Source: Bacteroidales bacterium (lineage in GTDB: Bacteria; Bacteroidota; Bacteroidia; Bacteroidales; UBA932). Taken from it: a stretch of DNA of 64,000 nucleotides. Positions 51,339 to 59,162 of the stretch are shown here, piece by piece. The position numbers and the translations under genes were made by a program. Position 1 is the stretch's first letter. Each line of letters opens with the position of its first letter. Location: positions 62,001-126,000 of the forward strand of contig SUYU01000001.1 in the NCBI GenBank assembly GCA_015060245.1, read 5' to 3'. A model generated the notes under the pieces. It did no database searches, was not told where the DNA came from, and saw nothing but the letters and a program-made list of their open reading frames with translations.

Positions 51339-52775
51339 TTACAGGAAGAGTTCCCTTATAATGGAATCGGAGACAAAGAGTTTGTCTGACGGAATACGTA
51401 TATTGTTACCCTCCCTCACAAGAAGCCCCCTTCTTGCAAGACGGGCAATATCTGACTCAATATGCCCCAGCATGGCAGCATCAAGCAACTCCAAAGAGAA
51501 GCCTGCACACTTGCGCAGTCCCAGCATTATGGTTTCGTTAAAAATATCTGTAGCAGTGAGTTCTTCATACCCATTAACATTTTTGCATTTCACTTCTCCA
51601 CCCTGTTCTCCGCTCCTCCTGCCATTTGCACTACCGTTATAATAATCACAATACCCTTTCACCGACGGATTGTTCCATATTCTCCTCGCCTGCACAGTAG
51701 TGTCCGAAGGGCCGGAGCCACGCACCCCCCCGTATTCACAGGCTGCCGATACACACTCTTCCGAAGCCAAAATACCTGTATATGAGTGGGCAGCAGGACC
51801 AAGGCCAAGATAGGGCACCCCCTCCCAATATGAACTGTTGTGCTTTGACCTGTAGCGGCCATCCTCCGAATGGAGGGCAAAGTTTGAGATTTCATACTGG
51901 TCATACCCTGCCTCTGCAAGCAGAGACTGCAACCTCCGGTACTGGGCCTCACACTCTTCATCCGACAAGCCTGCATACTCCCCTCTTTTGTACATTGCAC
52001 CAAGAGCACTGCCAGGTTCAATGCTCATCTGATACGCAGAAATGTGCTGTGGTTTCAGTGATATGGCCTCCCTTATATTATGCTCCCAATCCTCTTCAGA
52101 GAGCATTGCGTAGCCAAAAATAAGGTCAATGCTTATATTGCTGATTCCCGCTTCCCGCAATATGCCTACCGCCCTTTTACCCTCTGCCGCATTGTGTCTG
52201 CGGTTCATCCACGCAAGGTGCTCATCCTTGAACGACTGCACACCCATACTTACGCGGTTCACACCAAGGGCCACGAGTCCGGCGGCATACTCGGGTGTTA
52301 CATCATTGGGATTGACCTCTATTGTAAACTCCTCAATTTTATTGGTATACGCAATACCAGCCGCGTGCAGTGACTTGTCACTCAATTTATCCCGGGAAGC
52401 ACTATGTGAAGCATCGCCCAAGACATCATGTGAAACACTTTGTGGAGCATCATACACGCCACTTTCCGGCAGAACCAGTCCGAAACTCTCCTTTACAGCC
52501 CCGACAACGGTGGCCAACTGCTCCAGAGACAAAACGGAAGGAGTTCCGCCACCAATATACAGTGTGGTTACGGAACTCCCTTTATCTCCTGACAATTCTC
52601 CTCTGGCAAAGTTTCTCCCGCCAGTGGCAGCATTGAAGAAATCTCTTCTGGCAAAGACTTCATTGCAAAGCGCATCGACAAACTTGTCACGCAAGCCAAG
52701 TTGCTTTACAGAGTAGAAATTGCAATATGTGCAGTATTGCGAACAGAATGGAATATGTATGTAGATTCCTGCCAC
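51339..52775 (-). CDS. hemW: radical SAM haem chaperone / coproporphyrinogen III oxidase-like protein HemW
   Basis: 478 residues, about 100 more than usual. The radical SAM cluster motif lies at IPFCSQYCTYCNFYS (CX3CX2C), then TLYIGGGTPSVLS, EFTIEVNPNDVT, GVNRVSMGVQSFKDEHLAWM, NISIDLIFGYAMLSEEDWEH and YEISNFALHSEDGRYRSKHN. The HemW C-terminal domain follows (NETIMLGLRKCAGFSLELL). HemW inserts or transfers haem rather than oxidising coproporphyrinogen in many species. Extra residues are spread over loops; the clearest insert, about residues 103-146, is Ser/His/Asp-rich (SVSHDVLGDASHSASRDKLS). A second one lies near VRGSGPSDTTVQARR. The core motifs are intact, so it is probably functional. Confidence 0.93.
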   Translation of the reverse strand: MAGIYIHIPFCSQYCTYCNFYSVKQLGLRDKFVDALCNEVFARRDFFNAATGGRNFARGELSGDKGSSVTTLYIGGGTPSVLSLEQLATVVGAVKESFGLVLPESGVYDAPQSVSHDVLGDASHSASRDKLSDKSLHAAGIAYTNKIEEFTIEVNPNDVTPEYAAGLVALGVNRVSMGVQSFKDEHLAWMNRRHNAAEGKRAVGILREAGISNISIDLIFGYAMLSEEDWEHNIREAISLKPQHISAYQMSIEPGSALGAMYKRGEYAGLSDEECEAQYRRLQSLLAEAGYDQYEISNFALHSEDGRYRSKHNSSYWEGVPYLGLGPAAHSYTGILASEECVSAACEYGGVRGSGPSDTTVQARRIWNNPSVKGYCDYYNGSANGRRSGEQGGEVKCKNVNGYEELTATDIFNETIMLGLRKCAGFSLELLDAAMLGHIESDIARLARRGLLVREGNNIRIPSDKLFVSDSIIRELFL

Positions 52776-52817
52776 AACTCTCTGCTCCGGAAGTTAATGC
52801 CGACTCTTACAAAAAAA

Positions 52818-53678
52818 CTATTTCAAAAGAAGGTCTGCTGATCCCAACTTGCCCTCGGTTGTGTAGGCATCAACTGTGTAGACACCTTTTGTATAACCTG
52901 AACCGGAATCAAAGAATACACAAACCTCAACCTCGGCTCCCTGGTAGTCAACCTGTCGGGAAGCGGAGTAGATCATCTGCTCGCCTGCAGAGGTAAAGAG
53001 TTGCTGCTGGCCGCTTGTCATAAGAATTCCATCGGGACCTTTAACCCTTATGTACACAGTTCTTGGACCCTTCTTGGCCAAAGCATTCTCCACAAGGTTA
53101 AGACAAGCCTTAAGTTTTGCTGTACGGCTGCTGCGCTCGGTCTCCTTGCCGGTCTCGGTCACTGCTACCATGTTCACACCCCTACCCTTTACAATAGATC
53201 CAAGTTCTACCTGCTTGCCGAGATCCTCAGTTGTTGATTTGAGATTCTCATATTTGTTCCTGCTCTCACGTGCCTCTTTCTTGGCAACCGCAGCCTCTTT
53301 TCTCAATGTGGTGTTCAATGTGTTCAAAGAGTCAATCTGCTTGATATATCCACGCATGATGCTCCTCAAAGTACCCAACTCCTTCTCATACTTGCGCAGT
53401 CTTGCCCTGTTGTTGGCCTCGGTCTGCTTGACTTTCTCCAACAATTGAGCAACCTTCTCACGCTCAAGCATAAGTTCATTGTTCAAAGTATCATTTGTAC
53501 TTGAAAGGTTTGAATAATCCTCCTGCAACTGTACCATCTCTGCAGTAAGGGTCTCCTTGTCAACTGTAAGGTCATTGATCATTGAGTTTCTGTCCACCCA
53601 AACATAAATGAGAACACCAACAAGCACAACTATTACACCTGCAAGCGCTCCAATCAAAACTTTAAAATTCTTTTCCAT
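52818..53678 (-). CDS. membrane-anchored coiled-coil protein of unknown function
   Basis: 286 residues. An N-terminal signal-anchor helix (LIGALAGVIVVLVGVLIYVW) is followed by a coiled coil from about 32 to 155 with heptads rich in Leu, Asn, Glu and Lys (SSTNDTLNNELMLEREKVAQ, DSLNTLNTTLRKEAAVAKKE). The C-terminal globular part (about 160-286) has beta character and includes ACLNLVENALAKKGPRTVYI, RVKGPDGILM, and EVEVCVFFDSGSGYTKGVY. Proteins of this shape are common in Bacteroidales and sit in the periplasm. The function is unknown. The leader carries the TTGTCGGGAAG motif at 53716-53726. It is separated by 42 bp from hemW on the same strand. Confidence 0.85.
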   Translation of the reverse strand: MEKNFKVLIGALAGVIVVLVGVLIYVWVDRNSMINDLTVDKETLTAEMVQLQEDYSNLSSTNDTLNNELMLEREKVAQLLEKVKQTEANNRARLRKYEKELGTLRSIMRGYIKQIDSLNTLNTTLRKEAAVAKKEARESRNKYENLKSTTEDLGKQVELGSIVKGRGVNMVAVTETGKETERSSRTAKLKACLNLVENALAKKGPRTVYIRVKGPDGILMTSGQQQLFTSAGEQMIYSASRQVDYQGAEVEVCVFFDSGSGYTKGVYTVDAYTTEGKLGSADLLLK

Positions 53679-53883
53679 ATCTTTTTACCCTTTTAATTTC
53701 CAAAACTCTATTCCTCTTCCCGACAATCTCTTCCACAATCTGCAAAAATAGCAAATTTATTGCCAAAAATCCACCATTTGGGGGCTATTGATCTTTTTTT
53801 GCTCTCTTTGTTTGCATTTTGCACAATTTTTGATAACTTGCTGCCTGCTTCCAATGTTTTTAAACCATAAAAATCAAAAAAAG

Positions 53884-54354
53884 ATGAAAAGATACATCAT
53901 TAGAGCCGTAAAATATTTCTTTTATATAGGCATTATCTTTACACTTCTTGTTACCATCATGTTCTACACTTCCGATGTTCCTGAAGGAACTACAGTACTT
54001 GACCTTTTCAAAGAGGGCGCATGGTGGAAAATACTCCTCTTCTTTGTTGTGTTTTCTGCTGTTTATCCGGCTATCGGATATCAGAAAAAGGAGATTTACT
54101 CCAACGGCAACTGGGATGAGAAAAAGAGGGAGATCAAAGCAATTTTTGAGAATGCGAACTTTATATTGAAGGAGGAGACCCCTACCTCAATGACATTCAT
54201 TTTAAGGAACAAGTTCATGCGCTTCATGAGATATTACGAAGACACCATTGTGCTTGACTACAGCAATGAGCCTGCAACAATCTCCGGATTGCGCAAAGAT
54301 ACGCTCCGCTTCTCAAGATCAATTGAGCGTCTTATGAGAATGGATGCAGAATAG
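53884..54354 (+). CDS. small membrane protein of unknown function
   Basis: About 156 residues from MKRYIIRAVKYFFYIGIIFT; the open frame starts further up, at 53788, but the upstream part lacks coding character. Two membrane helices (FYIGIIFTLLVTIMFYTS and WWKILLFFVVFSAVYPAIGY) are followed by a cytosolic domain of about 95 residues with a KEIYSNGNWDEKKREIKAIF helix, MTFILRNKFMRFMRYYEDTI and DTLRFSRSIERLMRMDAE. I recognise no named family. It lies 33 bp upstream of a DUF2007 gene in the same direction, so the two may form a transcript. The gene on the other side is divergent. Confidence 0.8.
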   Translation: MKRYIIRAVKYFFYIGIIFTLLVTIMFYTSDVPEGTTVLDLFKEGAWWKILLFFVVFSAVYPAIGYQKKEIYSNGNWDEKKREIKAIFENANFILKEETPTSMTFILRNKFMRFMRYYEDTIVLDYSNEPATISGLRKDTLRFSRSIERLMRMDAE

Positions 54355-54387
54355 GCTTGCCTTGCTTGACCACTAAAACATAAAATC

Positions 54388-54603
54388 ATGAAAGTAGTTG
54401 GAAAATACCCCAATGCCTTCTCTGCCAATGTTGCCAAAGGCATGTTGGAGAGTGAAGGGATTCCTGCCCAGGTATTGAACGAGTACCTCCCGCTGGTGGC
54501 AGGAGTTGTAAACAGCGACCTGCTCAGTATAGAACTGGCAGTAAGGGATGAGGATTATTCAGAGGCCAAAAGATTGTTGGCCGCCTGCTCCAATGCAGAG
54601 TAG
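54388..54603 (+). CDS. DUF2007-family small protein
   Basis: 71 residues. It follows the DUF2007 pattern: KVVGKYPNAFSANVAKGMLE at the start, SEGIPAQVLNEYLPLVAGVV, then IELAVRDEDYSEAKRLLAAC. The family is described as putative signal-transducing with a small alpha-beta fold, and its role is unknown. It is cytosolic. Its 3' end overlaps the 3' end of the convergent DUF3109 gene by 49 bp. A hairpin with a T-rich tail lies 30 bp past its stop, within that other gene. Confidence 0.85.
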   Translation: MKVVGKYPNAFSANVAKGMLESEGIPAQVLNEYLPLVAGVVNSDLLSIELAVRDEDYSEAKRLLAACSNAE

Positions 54604-55154
54604 AACTCCTCTCCAAAGGCATCTATAAGAGGTTCCCGTAAGAATTTATATACGGGAATCTTTTCTTTTTTACCCTTGGCAAAGGCATCTGAACAGATTC
54701 TCCATCTGTGAAGATTGAGTGCAGTCATTCCGTTGGAGAACTTTGAAACCCTTATTGGATAGAGCCTGCAGGAGATAGGTTTCTTGAATTTGGATGTTCC
54801 TGCATACCAGGCCTTCTCAACCGCGCAGAAGCAGTTGTTCTCTTTGTCAAAACAGGTATACGCACACTCTTCATCATTGACGAGCGGAGTTACAAGGTCA
54901 CCATCCCGGTCTGTTACGGCAAAGCCCTGCGCCTGCAATGCCTCAAGGCCCTCCGGTGTAAGCAGATGCTTATACCCCTCAAAATTCTCCTTGAAGAGTT
55001 GCTCCTCCTCCTTCTCCATAGGAGCGCCACTGTCGCCAATTATGCAGCAACAGCCGTGACATACCGGATAGTCACATGCAAAATACTCTGTAATAACCTC
55101 TGATGAAACGAGATAATCGCCTATCTCAACTATATATGCCCTATGGTTTTTCAT
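54555..55154 (-). CDS. DUF3109-family Cys-rich protein
   Basis: About 199 residues from MKNHRAYIVEIGDYLVSSEV, chosen because AGGAGG lies 9 nt upstream. It matches DUF3109: DYPVCHGCCCIIGDSGAPM, CAYTCFDKENNCFCAVEKAW, KPISCRLYPIRVSKF and LNLHRWRICSDAFAKGKK, with a set of conserved Cys that probably binds a metal or iron-sulphur centre. It resembles the YkgJ-type Cys-rich zinc/iron-chelating proteins. The function is unknown. It follows the M16 gene by 24 bp on the same strand, a likely operon. Its final 49 bp overlap the convergent DUF2007 gene. Confidence 0.9.
   Translation of the reverse strand: MKNHRAYIVEIGDYLVSSEVITEYFACDYPVCHGCCCIIGDSGAPMEKEEEQLFKENFEGYKHLLTPEGLEALQAQGFAVTDRDGDLVTPLVNDEECAYTCFDKENNCFCAVEKAWYAGTSKFKKPISCRLYPIRVSKFSNGMTALNLHRWRICSDAFAKGKKEKIPVYKFLREPLIDAFGEEFYSALEQAANNLLASE
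54633..54671 (+). terminator. Terminator embedded in the DUF3109 coding sequence
   Basis: TTCCCGTA (54633-54640) pairs with TACGGGAA (54651-54658); TCTTTTCTTTTTT follows on the plus strand. It is placed 30 bp after the DUF2007 stop, as expected for its terminator, yet codes for VYKFLREP in the opposite gene. Confidence 0.55.
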
Positions 55155-55178
55155 GCCCTGTAGCCTCCTGTGCAAATT

Positions 55179-58061
55179 TTACCAACTGATGTCAAAATAC
55201 TCCTTTATGAACTCATTCTCCTTGAAGAGGTTTTCGGTACTTACATCCTTTGTTGTACCTTCCATGGTTATTGCAACCATATTCCCCTCATTGAGCAACC
55301 TTGATGCAAAATCCTTCAACTGACCTGGAGTTATGGCATCAAGGCTCTGCATATAGTTGCTGAAAAAGTCCTTGCCCATCATATATCTGTGCTCAAACAC
55401 ATCAAGCCAATAACGGTTGGTTGCATTTGCGGCAAGAAAATCATCCTTCAACTGCTGCTTCAATGCGGCAAGTCCGCTCTCCTGCACAGCGCCTGCAGCC
55501 ACGGCCTCAATTGCACCGCCTACAATACCCTTTACCACATCGGCATTTGCACTGTCGGTCTCAAACTCCACACCCATGGCAAAAATCTGCTCCGGATAGT
55601 TGAGCAGCGAACTCTTTACCCCATGACACATCATGTAACGTCTGCTGCTGCGCTGTGCCAGGATACCCTCAACATACTCATCAAGAAGCCTGCCCATAAT
55701 ATTGTTGCTCAAATTGTAATCCATTCCGCACGAATATGTGAGGTTTGTAAATGTGCGCGGATTTATCATTCTGTAGAGGAAACGCCTCTCTACGCTGCCT
55801 TTAGTAAGATAGTTGGGCACAGTCATCCACTCCTCCTTGGCTGCAGGATTACCCTTTATTGAACCTATATATTTGAGTACCAACTCCCTGTATGCCTCAA
55901 CATCAATATCTCCCACAAATATGAAGACAAAATCTGCTGCATTGGCAAAGCGTTCTCTTGTACTGTTGAGCATTGAGGCATAATCCATGCCTGCAATCTC
56001 CTCATTATCCATCCTCCTTATGTAGTTTTTGTTGCTGTAGTTGTAGTGGAGTATTGAATCCTTGAAGACCACTGATGGTGCCAGATCCCTGTACGATGAC
56101 TCAAAGAGTTTTCCCTGCTTGTACAGGTCAAAGGCTGCCTGGTCGGCCCTGCGGCCTGTCATGTTCATGTGTATTGCATGGAAAAGTTTTTCAACATTGT
56201 TTTTCTGCGCATAGCCCTCCAGAACTTCTGTATTCTGACGTATTGCAGCCTTCATGTCGAGGTTGTGATAAGCATAGAGTCTCTCAAGTTCCGGTTGCGA
56301 CATCTTCTCAAGTCCACCCATATTGAGCACATCATTCAAATATTGCTCAGAACCGTAATTTGCACCTTTCACAAGAGAGTAGCCGCCCTTGCTTACCGCC
56401 CTGAACGAAACGGTATCCGAAGCATTTCTCTTTAGCACCACAGTTGCACCATTGGAGAGAATGAATATATCGGCATTGGTAACGACATCCGAAACGGAAG
56501 ATACAACCGTTGCCTCCGCTCCTTTTTCGGCGAACTCCGGCCATTTCACAATCGGCGCCTCCTTCCGGATTGACGGAGTACGCAAACCGGCATTTGTATA
56601 GGCAGCAAGGATACGCTCCGGAGTAATTCCCTCCATACCCTCATATTCAGGCATCCTGCATGATATAACCACGTTGTCTGACTGTCCGAGCATGGCCCCT
56701 GCATACTGGTTGAGTTGGTTGAGCGAGATTGTAAAGAGTATCTCCTTCATTATCTCAAACTTGAGTTCTATACTTGCCAATGTGCCGTCGTTGTAGAAGT
56801 AGTCAAGAGCCCTCTGGAGATATATGTCATTGCCCAAAGCGGCCCTGTTGTCATAAATCTGCTCCAATTCCCTGAAGTAAATCTCCTTTGACCTTGCGCA
56901 CTCCTGTCCGTTGAAACCATATTTGGCCATCTTTCCAATCTCGGCATTCACAAATGAAATGGCCGAATAAATCATGTTTGGAAGCGTTTCAAATGTGATT
57001 GAAAAACTCTCCTGATTGCGGATGTTCATGAATTTGCCCTTCTTGATCTGAAGGTTTGTAATTGGAAGGGTATTGTTTATGATTCCGTCGCGCAACCTTG
57101 CAAAAAGGAGTTTTGAGATTGCATGGTCCATATACTCCTGTATGAACGGGACAGAGGTATTCTTGTACTTCTTCACAAGAGGCTCCTTCAATATGTCTAT
57201 GGAAATCTTTGTCCTGTTATACTCCTTGTCCTTGAGGATATATACCTTTACTCCATCAAAAGGCTCAGGGGTAAAGTAACTTCTCGACTGCTTGTCAAGA
57301 GGTTTCTGTATTGTTGAAAAGACCGATTTCACCTTTGTTTCAATCAAATTTAGATCAATGTCGCCAACCACAATGACCGACTGGAAATCGGGGCGGAACC
57401 ATTTGTAGTAGAAATTCCTCAACTCCTTTGATGAAAAGTCATCGATTCCCGACAGATGTTCAGGCTTGAGGTTGGTTGCATAATTGCTCTGGGGATAGAG
57501 CGCATTCAGCAGTTTGTCATCAAGCCTCCTTGACGCATCCCACTCATATACAAGCGCATTCTTCACAAAAGGTGCCTCATCCTTTATATCCTCCTCATCT
57601 ATATTTATGGAGTTGAGCCAGTTGTACAAAATCAACAATGATGAGTCAATGGTGTTCTGATTTGAGGCAGGCACATCTTTGATAAGATAAGTAACATCAT
57701 CCTCACGTGTGGTGAAGGAGACGCCATCGGGCTTCACACCAATGGATTTGAGATATGTGATGATTGTTGAATCTGTAAAATTTCTTGTTCCCTTTACGGT
57801 AAGTGCCTCAAGCATCTTGAACATTCCGGTCTCACCATCCTCCTCAAGTGTTGAGCCCACCCTCTGCGCCACTCCAAAATGGGCATAACCTTTTTGTGCA
57901 GTGTTCTTTATAAGTATATATGAAAGGCCGTTTGCCAAAGAGCCCCGCCTGACTCTGGGATCATCCGGCAATTTCTCTACATCTTGTGCCAGCAACATAG
58001 TACAATTTAGACAGGCTGTCAAAATTAAAAGTGCTGTAAGCAGTCTGAAAATGTTCCTCAT
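55179..58061 (-). CDS. M16-family peptidase homologue lacking the zinc ligands
   Basis: 960 residues, two M16 repeats. A signal peptide (lipobox-like LLAQ end, about 25 residues) suggests periplasmic location. The N-terminal repeat shows DPRVRRGSLANGLSYILIKN and HFGVAQRVGSTLEEDGETGM. At the place where active M16 enzymes have His-x-x-Glu-His, this one reads KMLEA (residues 82-86), so both zinc His are lost while the Glu remains. The second M16 domain shows FRPDFQSVIVVGDIDLNLIE, typical of the family, and DFVFIFVGDIDVEAYRELVL repeats it later. It is most likely a non-catalytic subunit or scaffold. A DUF3109 gene follows after 24 bp. Confidence 0.9.
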   Translation of the reverse strand: MRNIFRLLTALLILTACLNCTMLLAQDVEKLPDDPRVRRGSLANGLSYILIKNTAQKGYAHFGVAQRVGSTLEEDGETGMFKMLEALTVKGTRNFTDSTIITYLKSIGVKPDGVSFTTREDDVTYLIKDVPASNQNTIDSSLLILYNWLNSINIDEEDIKDEAPFVKNALVYEWDASRRLDDKLLNALYPQSNYATNLKPEHLSGIDDFSSKELRNFYYKWFRPDFQSVIVVGDIDLNLIETKVKSVFSTIQKPLDKQSRSYFTPEPFDGVKVYILKDKEYNRTKISIDILKEPLVKKYKNTSVPFIQEYMDHAISKLLFARLRDGIINNTLPITNLQIKKGKFMNIRNQESFSITFETLPNMIYSAISFVNAEIGKMAKYGFNGQECARSKEIYFRELEQIYDNRAALGNDIYLQRALDYFYNDGTLASIELKFEIMKEILFTISLNQLNQYAGAMLGQSDNVVISCRMPEYEGMEGITPERILAAYTNAGLRTPSIRKEAPIVKWPEFAEKGAEATVVSSVSDVVTNADIFILSNGATVVLKRNASDTVSFRAVSKGGYSLVKGANYGSEQYLNDVLNMGGLEKMSQPELERLYAYHNLDMKAAIRQNTEVLEGYAQKNNVEKLFHAIHMNMTGRRADQAAFDLYKQGKLFESSYRDLAPSVVFKDSILHYNYSNKNYIRRMDNEEIAGMDYASMLNSTRERFANAADFVFIFVGDIDVEAYRELVLKYIGSIKGNPAAKEEWMTVPNYLTKGSVERRFLYRMINPRTFTNLTYSCGMDYNLSNNIMGRLLDEYVEGILAQRSSRRYMMCHGVKSSLLNYPEQIFAMGVEFETDSANADVVKGIVGGAIEAVAAGAVQESGLAALKQQLKDDFLAANATNRYWLDVFEHRYMMGKDFFSNYMQSLDAITPGQLKDFASRLLNEGNMVAITMEGTTKDVSTENLFKENEFIKEYFDISW

Positions 58062-58103
58062 GTCAATTCAAATTTATGCAAAAATACAAATTTCAGGCGG
58101 TTT

Positions 58104-58135
58104 TTTGCTTCTATTCCCTTTTTTTTTTACATTTG
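58104..58135 (+). promoter_or_regulatory. Promoter of the TPR protein gene
   Basis: TTTG (58104-58107), 20-nt spacer, TACATTTG (58128-58135). The predicted transcript has a leader of about 70 nt. On the other strand a TATTTTTG (58079-58086) probably serves the M16 gene. Confidence 0.7.
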
Positions 58136-58212
58136 CGTTTGTGTCTTTTTAAATTGGAACATTTTTTGAAGATAAAACAATCAATAATAATCACTAAAAA
58201 TCTTAAAATCAA

Positions 58213-59136
58213 ATGAAAAAGTTTGGTAAATTTTTTATCATGGCATTGGTTTCCATGTTTGTTTTGGGCAATGCATACGCTCAAGATTTAGGCGAGGCTA
58301 CTGAAATTTACAACAACGCTGCAACAGCATTGAACGAAGACAGGGCTGCTGAGGCTCTTGAGGGCTTCCAGAAAGCACTTTCAATTGCAGAGGCTGCAGG
58401 TGAGGAGGGTGCCCAATTGGTATCTGACTGCAAAGGCATCATCCCTAAAATCCTTTTGAAATTGGGTAAAGATGCTGCTGCTGCAAAAGATATGGACGGA
58501 GCGATTGCCAAATTGAATGAGGCTATTGCAAAGGCTAACGAATACGGCAATGCTGAAACTGCTGCTGATGCAAAAGAGTTTATCACAATGGTATATATCA
58601 CCGACGGCAACTCTCTTTTGAACGAGAAGAAGTTCCCTGAGGCAATCGCAGAGTATGAGAAGGCTCTTGCAGTTGACCCTGAGAGCGGTATGGCACACTT
58701 GAGAATAGGTATGTGCAAGGCTCAATTGAATGACGTGGCTGGTGCTGTTGCATCTTATGAGAAGGCCATGACTTTGGGTCAGGAGGCCAATGCAAAGAAA
58801 CAACTTGGCAATATCTACGTTAAACAGATGGTTGCTGACTACAAGGCTAAAAACAGCGCAGGCGCATTGGATAACGCAATGAAAGCCCTTGAGTATGGCG
58901 AGAACCCTAACGCTTACAAGATTGGCGGTATGGCTGCTGTTGGTCTAAAGAAATATGACCAGGGTATTGAGTTGCTTTCAAAAGCCAAAGCAGATGCTTC
59001 TGTAAACTACAACTTGGCAAAAGCATACGAGGCTAAAGGCAATGGCGCAAAAGCATGTGAGTATTACAAACTTATCACTGCAGACAAAAACTACGGTGAG
59101 TACGCTAAATCAAAGGTTACAGCACTATGCAAATAA
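58213..59136 (+). CDS. secreted TPR-repeat protein
   Basis: 307 residues. A signal peptide (MKKFGKFFIMALVSMFVLGN, ending at AYAQ) is followed by about six tetratricopeptide-like helix pairs with many Ala, Glu and Lys residues (AATALNEDRAAEALEGFQKA, NSLLNEKKFPEAIAEYEKAL, SGMAHLRIGMCKAQLNDVAG, AVASYEKAM). It has no enzyme motif. It is probably a periplasmic scaffold. Its high Ala/Lys content and clear consensus promoter suggest strong expression. The U32 peptidase gene begins at or just after its stop, so the two are translationally linked. Confidence 0.9.
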   Translation: MKKFGKFFIMALVSMFVLGNAYAQDLGEATEIYNNAATALNEDRAAEALEGFQKALSIAEAAGEEGAQLVSDCKGIIPKILLKLGKDAAAAKDMDGAIAKLNEAIAKANEYGNAETAADAKEFITMVYITDGNSLLNEKKFPEAIAEYEKALAVDPESGMAHLRIGMCKAQLNDVAGAVASYEKAMTLGQEANAKKQLGNIYVKQMVADYKAKNSAGALDNAMKALEYGENPNAYKIGGMAAVGLKKYDQGIELLSKAKADASVNYNLAKAYEAKGNGAKACEYYKLITADKNYGEYAKSKVTALCK

Positions 59137-59162
59137 AACTCACGCCTGATGGCGTGCAGGAT

